Origin: Arthrobacter sp.
GTDB lineage: Bacteria; Actinomycetota; Actinomycetes; Actinomycetales; Micrococcaceae
NCBI GenBank assembly: GCA_018260285.1
Contig: JAGLBH010000001.1
Coordinates: forward strand, 16,725-31,849
Length of the DNA: 15,125 nt
Direction: 5' to 3'
Numbering within the stretch: position 1 is the stretch's first letter; each line of letters begins with the position of its first letter. The position numbers were made by a program, and so were the translations under genes. This document shows positions 11,462-15,125 of the stretch, in pieces. The notes beneath the pieces were generated by a model that saw only the letters and a list, made by a program, of their open reading frames with translations, searched no databases and had not been told where the DNA came from.

Positions 11462-12267
11462 GCTTTCGGGAGCGTCTCGCAGAGGCGGTGGCCCAGCGCG
11501 GCCGCCTCTGCGTGGGGATCGATCCGCACGCCTCTCTCCTTGAGGCGTGGGGCCTGACCGACGACGCCGCAGGCCTGCGTGTCTTCTCCCGCCGCGTGGT
11601 GGAGGAGCTCGGTACGGAGGCGGCTGTCTTCAAGCCGCAGGTGAGCTTCTACGAGCGCTTCGGCTCGGCGGGGTATGCGGTGCTCGAGGAGACGATCGCT
11701 GCGCTGCGCTCTGCCGGGGCGCTCGTGCTCGCGGACGCCAAGCGGGGGGACATCGGCACGACGATGGCCGCCTATGCGGATGCGTGGTTTGCCGAGGGCT
11801 CGCCCCTCGAGGCGGACGCCCTGACGGTTTCGCCGTACCTGGGCTTCGAGTCTCTGCGGCCTGCCCTGGACCTGGCCCGCGAGCGCGGCAAGGGCGTCTA
11901 CATTCTGGGGCTGACCTCGAATCCTGAGGGCGCGAGCCTTCAGCACATCGGGGGAGAGGCCTCTGTGGCGAAGGCCGTCATCGACGCGGCTGCCGCGGAG
12001 AGCCGCACGGGTGGCCACGTGGGCCTCGTCATCGGGGCGACGACTGCTTCCGCGGCGGCGGATCTGGGCATCGATCTCTCCGCGGTGGAGGGCTCGTTCC
12101 TGACCCCAGGCCTGGGCGCACAGGGCGCCACGCCGGAGGACCTCAAGCGGTCCTTCGGGAACGACTACGCCAAGGTGCTCGCCACGAGCAGCCGGGACGT
12201 GCTCAAGCACGGCGTCCGCGAGGGCGGCATGCTGGAGCGCTTCCGGGAGGTCTCGGCCCAGCTCTGA
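11458..12267 (+). CDS. pyrF: Orotidine 5'-phosphate decarboxylase (actinobacterial type)
   Basis: PyrF decarboxylates OMP to UMP, the last step of the pathway. The 269 residues are of the longer type found in mycobacteria and relatives. LCVGIDPH opens the barrel, [12 protein letters not shown] follows, and the catalytic DxKxxD is D93-A-K95-R-G-D98, followed by [12 protein letters not shown]. Later segments [11 protein letters not shown] and [15 protein letters not shown] match the phosphate-binding end of the family. The start overlaps the carB stop. It is the last gene of the pyr operon: a perfect hairpin begins 27 bases after its stop. pyrE and pyrD are not seen in the window. Confidence 0.96.
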
Positions 12268-12294
12268 CCCGCTGCCACTGAGGCTGGCAGTCGG

Positions 12295-12328
12295 AGAGCC
12301 CGTTCAAGGAGGAGCTTGAACGGGCTCT
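12295..12328 (+). terminator. Hairpin terminator after pyrF
   Basis: AGAGCCCGTTCAAG (12295-12308) pairs perfectly over 14 bases with CTTGAACGGGCTCT (12315-12328) around a six-base purine loop. It is followed by TCTGCGTCT, a weak pyrimidine-rich tract. Position and strength fit an intrinsic terminator for the pyr operon. Confidence 0.85.
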
Positions 12329-12355
12329 TCTGCGTCTGGGTGCGGAGTATTCCGT

Positions 12356-13585
12356 GTGCCTTCGCAGGGGGCAACGGACGGGGTTCTCCTGTGGATTCTC
12401 TCGGCGTGCCTCCTGGCGGGGGTCATCTGCGGTATGGCCTCGCTGCCTTATCGGGATTCTGCGGGAAGGCTTCCGCTGCCTGTCATGCTCGCGCTGAGAA
12501 AACTGCGGGCCCAGGGCGCAGCGTCACTGCTTGTTTTTGTCGCGGTCTTCTCGGCGGTTTCCCTTCCTCTGAGCAATGGGATCTATCTCGCAACAGGGGA
12601 AACGCGAGAGTCTCTCCGGGCGGTCTCTCCCGTCCCGACGGGTCATGTGGTGCTCGGACAGAACTTTGTCCATTCAGGGGGGATCTCCCCGACGATTCTG
12701 AGCTCTTTTGAGGAATACACGGGCTTGAAGGACCCTGTCTGGGTGCGTCAGGCTCTCATGTCCACGAGGGAGCTCCTGCAAGGGCTGCCCCTCGCCGTGG
12801 ACTCGGCAGAGGACGTGGAGACGATCATCGGCCGCCCCCTGACGAAAGAACAGAGGGCAGCCTTCGAGACAGGGGGCCTGCTGGTCGCTGATGGACCCAC
12901 TAACAGTCTGGGCAACGGGGACATGCTCCCCACAGCCACCCCGTCCGGGAAGAACACGGGAGATCTCCGGGTCACTCTCCTCGATGGGGTCCCCGAGGGG
13001 TACCGATCCGGTTTGCTGGGGTACGTCTCAACAGCAGCCGCGAAGAAGGCCGGATGGACGCTCAACAACGGATACGCCATCTATACGAACGTTCACGGGC
13101 CTGCTCTGGAATCCGCGGTCAGAGCACCTGAGGAGAAGAGTTTCGACAGGTCTGCGGTAGAGGTCTATCGGGAGGTCCGGCCCCAGCAGCTTCCGCTCTC
13201 TATGAGAGTCATGAACGGAGGAATGCTCGTTCTCGTTGCGCTGCTGGCCCTCCTCGTGTCACTTCGGCATGTCAGGGAGTCCCGTGCCTTTGCCAAGACG
13301 CTCGAGACCGTGGGGATGAAGTCTCGTGCGGCCAGCGGGGTCGTGCTCGTCATGATGGCTGTCAACGTACTGCTCCCGATAGTTCTGGGACACGCCGCCG
13401 CAGTCATCTTCAGCGTCATTGCCTTCAATTCGCTGCTCAATGACAAGCTTGGTGCCACTATCCCCTGGGATGACGTCTGGCTTTCCTTGGGGCTTGGGCT
13501 CCTTTTTGTCTCCGCCACGGTGGCGGTGACGATGAGCATCGCCTATCGGAAAGCAGGGCACTCCGCGAAGGTCCTCACCGAATGA
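12356..13585 (+). CDS. FtsX-type ABC transporter permease, half-length, probably truncated
   Basis: The 409-residue product has five likely membrane segments: about 10-30, 55-78, 285-304, 329-358 and 374-396. A large outside domain (about 80-280) lies between the second and third. The stretch VRESRAFAKTLETVGMKSRAA before segment four resembles the cytoplasmic helix of FtsX/MacB-type permeases. Many actinobacterial permeases of this class are about 800 residues with two such halves. This looks like the second half plus one membrane helix of the first. GTG 12356 has GGAG at 12344-12347 eight bases upstream, so translation is possible. No ATPase gene is nearby. Codons such as AGA, AAA, TTT, CTT, ACA and AAT are frequent here and rare in the neighbours, which suggests acquisition or relaxed selection. 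The substrate cannot be told. It may be a remnant or a true half-transporter. Confidence 0.7.
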   Translation: MPSQGATDGVLLWILSACLLAGVICGMASLPYRDSAGRLPLPVMLALRKLRAQGAASLLVFVAVFSAVSLPLSNGIYLATGETRESLRAVSPVPTGHVVLGQNFVHSGGISPTILSSFEEYTGLKDPVWVRQALMSTRELLQGLPLAVDSAEDVETIIGRPLTKEQRAAFETGGLLVADGPTNSLGNGDMLPTATPSGKNTGDLRVTLLDGVPEGYRSGLLGYVSTAAAKKAGWTLNNGYAIYTNVHGPALESAVRAPEEKSFDRSAVEVYREVRPQQLPLSMRVMNGGMLVLVALLALLVSLRHVRESRAFAKTLETVGMKSRAASGVVLVMMAVNVLLPIVLGHAAAVIFSVIAFNSLLNDKLGATIPWDDVWLSLGLGLLFVSATVAVTMSIAYRKAGHSAKVLTE

Positions 13586-13586
13586 C

Positions 13587-13610
13587 CTGCCGTCATAGAC
13601 TAGACGGCAG
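13587..13610 (+). promoter_or_regulatory. Dyad with -10-like box in its loop, upstream of gmk
   Basis: CTGCCGTC (13587-13594) and GACGGCAG (13603-13610) form a perfect eight-base dyad directly after the permease stop. The eight-base loop ATAGACTA contains TAGACT (13597-13602), an actinobacterial -10 shape, but no -35 is visible. It could be a short terminator, a gmk promoter, or both. Sequence alone does not decide. Confidence 0.4.
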
Positions 13611-13630
13611 TCAACACGATCGAGGAGCTC

Positions 13631-14224
13631 ATGACAGACCACAGCACAGCAGGCAGCATCACCGTTCTCGCCGGCCCCACCGCCGTCGGGAAGGGAACTG
13701 TCTCCACGTTTGTCCGCGAGAACTACCCGGAAGTCTCCCTGTCGGTCTCGGCGACGACGCGTGCGCCGCGCCCGGGGGAGGTCGACGGTGTGCATTATCA
13801 CTTCCTCAGCCACGAGCAGTTCGACGAGCACATTGCGAACGGGGCGTTCCTCGAGTGGGCCACGGTCCACGGCGTGAACAAGTACGGCACGCTCAAGCAC
13901 ACCGTGGAGGAGGCGGCTGCTGCGGGCCAGAAGGTCCTCCTTGAGATCGACCTTCAGGGTGCGCGTCAGGTCCGCGAGGCTCTCCCGCAGGCGCATTTCG
14001 TGTTCTTGGCCCCGCCGTCGTGGGAGGAGCTCGTCAAGCGTCTCGTGGGGCGCGGCACGGAAAGCGAGGAAGAACAGCATCGACGGCTGGAAACCGCTAA
14101 ACTGGAACTTGCTGCCGAGCCCGAGTTCGATCAGACGATCGTCAACGAGCACGTCGAGGCCGCAGCCAGTGAACTTGTCACCAGCATGGGAATCACGCCG
14201 CGCACCGCACACACGGGGGCGTAG
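13631..14224 (+). CDS. gmk: Guanylate kinase
   Basis: Gmk phosphorylates GMP to GDP with ATP and is needed for guanine nucleotide supply. The 197 residues carry the P-loop GPTAVGKGT at 15-23, the GMP-binding stretch [21 protein letters not shown], then LEWATVHG, the segment [15 protein letters not shown], and the lid arginines in [18 protein letters not shown]. The ATG is preceded by AGGAG at 13623-13627, only three bases away, which is tight, but no better start exists. In related actinobacteria gmk sits with rpoZ and coaBC as here. The gene just upstream in many relatives is mihF, replaced here by the permease. Confidence 0.97.
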   Translation: MTDHSTAGSITVLAGPTAVGKGTVSTFVRENYPEVSLSVSATTRAPRPGEVDGVHYHFLSHEQFDEHIANGAFLEWATVHGVNKYGTLKHTVEEAAAAGQKVLLEIDLQGARQVREALPQAHFVFLAPPSWEELVKRLVGRGTESEEEQHRRLETAKLELAAEPEFDQTIVNEHVEAAASELVTSMGITPRTAHTGA

Positions 14225-14283
14225 CCGGTTCCCAGAACCACAGGCCCTGTCACCAGCGCCGCCAACCAGAAATGAGTGATTGC

Positions 14284-14544
14284 GTGAGCACTCCCGCCGA
14301 TGGAATCATCTACCCGCCGATCGACGACCTCCTGAGCGTCGCCGACAGCAAGTACGGGCTCGTGATTCAGGGTGCCCGCCGCGCCCGCCAGATCAACGCC
14401 TACTACGCGCAGCTCCACGAGGGCCTGTTCGAGTACGTCGGACCGCTCGTCGAGACGCAGCTCAATGACAAGCCGCTCTCGATCGCGTTCCGCGAGCTCA
14501 ACGAGGGCCTCCTCGAGGTCAAGCCGCTGAGCGATCAGGCCTAG
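14284..14544 (+). CDS. rpoZ: DNA-directed RNA polymerase omega subunit
   Basis: Omega helps fold and assemble the beta' subunit of RNA polymerase. From GTG 14284 the protein is 86 residues and begins [17 protein letters not shown], which fits the usual start of related omega proteins. ATG 14272 would add four residues (MSDC). Neither start has a classical Shine-Dalgarno; GTGAT at 14277-14281 partly matches the 16S tail and favours 14284 slightly. The conserved core is [21 protein letters not shown], then [24 protein letters not shown] small dyad (GGTTC/GAACC, 14227-14239) lies just after the gmk stop. The gene is probably co-transcribed with gmk and ends before a strong hairpin. Confidence 0.93.
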   Translation: MSTPADGIIYPPIDDLLSVADSKYGLVIQGARRARQINAYYAQLHEGLFEYVGPLVETQLNDKPLSIAFRELNEGLLEVKPLSDQA

Positions 14545-14558
14545 TCAGTCCCCTCATG

Positions 14559-14596
14559 CCGCCGATGCCCCGCCTCAACCGCGCGGGCATCGGCGG
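14559..14596 (+). terminator. Hairpin terminator after rpoZ
   Basis: CCGCCGATGCCC (14559-14570) pairs perfectly with GGGCATCGGCGG (14585-14596) around a 14-base loop, followed by TTTCTGCTCTC. The stem starts 14 bases after the rpoZ stop. It looks like an intrinsic terminator, although coaBC starts only 27 bases later. Confidence 0.85.
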
Positions 14597-14623
14597 TTTC
14601 TGCTCTCACGTGACGGAAGTGCC

Positions 14624-15125
14624 ATGAAGATTGTCCTCGGAGTCGGCGGGGGAATCGCCGCCTACAAGTCCGCCCTGCTGCTGCGCCTGCTGACGGAGGC
14701 CGGGCACGACGTCCGCGTCATCCCCACGCGCGCTTCCCTCAACTTCGTGGGCGCCGCCACCTGGGAGGCCCTGAGCCACCATCCGGTCTCCACCGAGGTC
14801 TTCGAGAAGATCGACGAGGTGCAGCACGTGCGCCTCGGGCAGGAGGCTGACCTGGTGCTCGTCGCCCCCGCGACGGCTGACCTGCTGGCCCGCATCGCGA
14901 ACGGCCGGGCGGATGACCTCCTGACGTCCACGATCCTGGCGACCCGCGCCCCCGTGGTGCTTGCTCCCGCCATGCACACGGAGATGTGGGAGAACGCCGC
15001 CACCGTGGCGAACGTGAGGCTGCTCCGCAAGCGCGGGGTCACCGTCATCGAGCCTGCGGTCGGCCGTCTCACGGGCGCCGACACGGGCCCTGGCCGCCTG
15101 CCGGACCCCGAGGTCATTCGCGACG
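14624..15125 (+). CDS. coaBC: CoaBC (phosphopantothenoylcysteine decarboxylase/synthetase), N-terminal part
   Basis: CoaBC adds cysteine to phosphopantothenate and decarboxylates the product, two steps of coenzyme A synthesis. Only 167 residues of the N-terminal CoaC flavoprotein domain lie in the window; the frame is open to the right edge. LGVGGGIAAYKSALLLRLL (residues 5-23) is the FMN-binding start, H68 in VQHVRLG is the likely catalytic His, and APATADLLARIANGRADDLL and APAMHTEMW are standard blocks. The PxMN motif of the Escherichia coli enzyme reads PAMH here, which I recall from other actinobacteria. GGAAG at 14615-14619 serves as Shine-Dalgarno for ATG 14624. No clear promoter fits between the terminator and the gene. 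Confidence 0.95.
   Translation, partial: MKIVLGVGGGIAAYKSALLLRLLTEAGHDVRVIPTRASLNFVGAATWEALSHHPVSTEVFEKIDEVQHVRLGQEADLVLVAPATADLLARIANGRADDLLTSTILATRAPVVLAPAMHTEMWENAATVANVRLLRKRGVTVIEPAVGRLTGADTGPGRLPDPEVIRD

Noticed and set aside
14966..14977. CoaBC PAMH instead of the PxMN motif
   Set aside because: I recall PAMHTEMW as usual in actinobacterial CoaBC; it is a lineage variant rather than a lost active site.

Overview
This window is a compact, high-GC housekeeping block from an actinobacterium. Gene order and protein character point to the Micrococcales, most likely Micrococcaceae (Arthrobacter/Rothia/Kocuria-like). I judge this from remembered family sequences, not from a search. Every supported gene lies on the + strand. 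Codons end almost entirely in G or C, except in one gene (12356-13585).

Layout: (1) 1-3232 holds the end of aroC, then aroK and aroB (shikimate pathway), then efp and nusB (translation and transcription factors). (2) 3233-3384 is a non-coding junction. It carries a strong 21-bp hairpin that probably terminates the aro-efp-nusB unit, a possible pyr promoter, and a recognisable PyrR-binding RNA element that covers the ribosome binding site of pyrR. (3) 3385-12267 is a tightly coupled pyrimidine operon: pyrR, pyrB, pyrC, a small membrane-anchored PH-like protein, carA, carB, pyrF. Most neighbours overlap by 1-8 bases. It encodes all UMP-synthesis steps except dihydroorotate dehydrogenase and orotate phosphoribosyltransferase (pyrD, pyrE), which must lie elsewhere. 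(4) 12295-12328 is a perfect hairpin terminator after pyrF. (5) 12356-13585 encodes a half-length FtsX-type ABC permease with no ATPase partner and with codon use unlike its neighbours. It sits where many related actinobacteria keep the nucleoid-protein gene mihF. (6) 13631-15125 has gmk, rpoZ, a terminator, and the 5' part of coaBC, which runs off the window.

How the genes work together: the shikimate genes feed aromatic synthesis. The pyr operon makes UMP under feedback from PyrR, which probably binds its own leader and blocks translation of pyrR and the coupled genes. gmk and rpoZ link guanine nucleotide supply and RNA polymerase assembly, and coaBC starts a coenzyme A gene.

I looked for an undescribed system and did not find a convincing one. 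The points most worth checking are the pyr leader switch, the displaced half-permease with missing mihF, and the uncharacterised membrane protein conserved inside the pyr operon.
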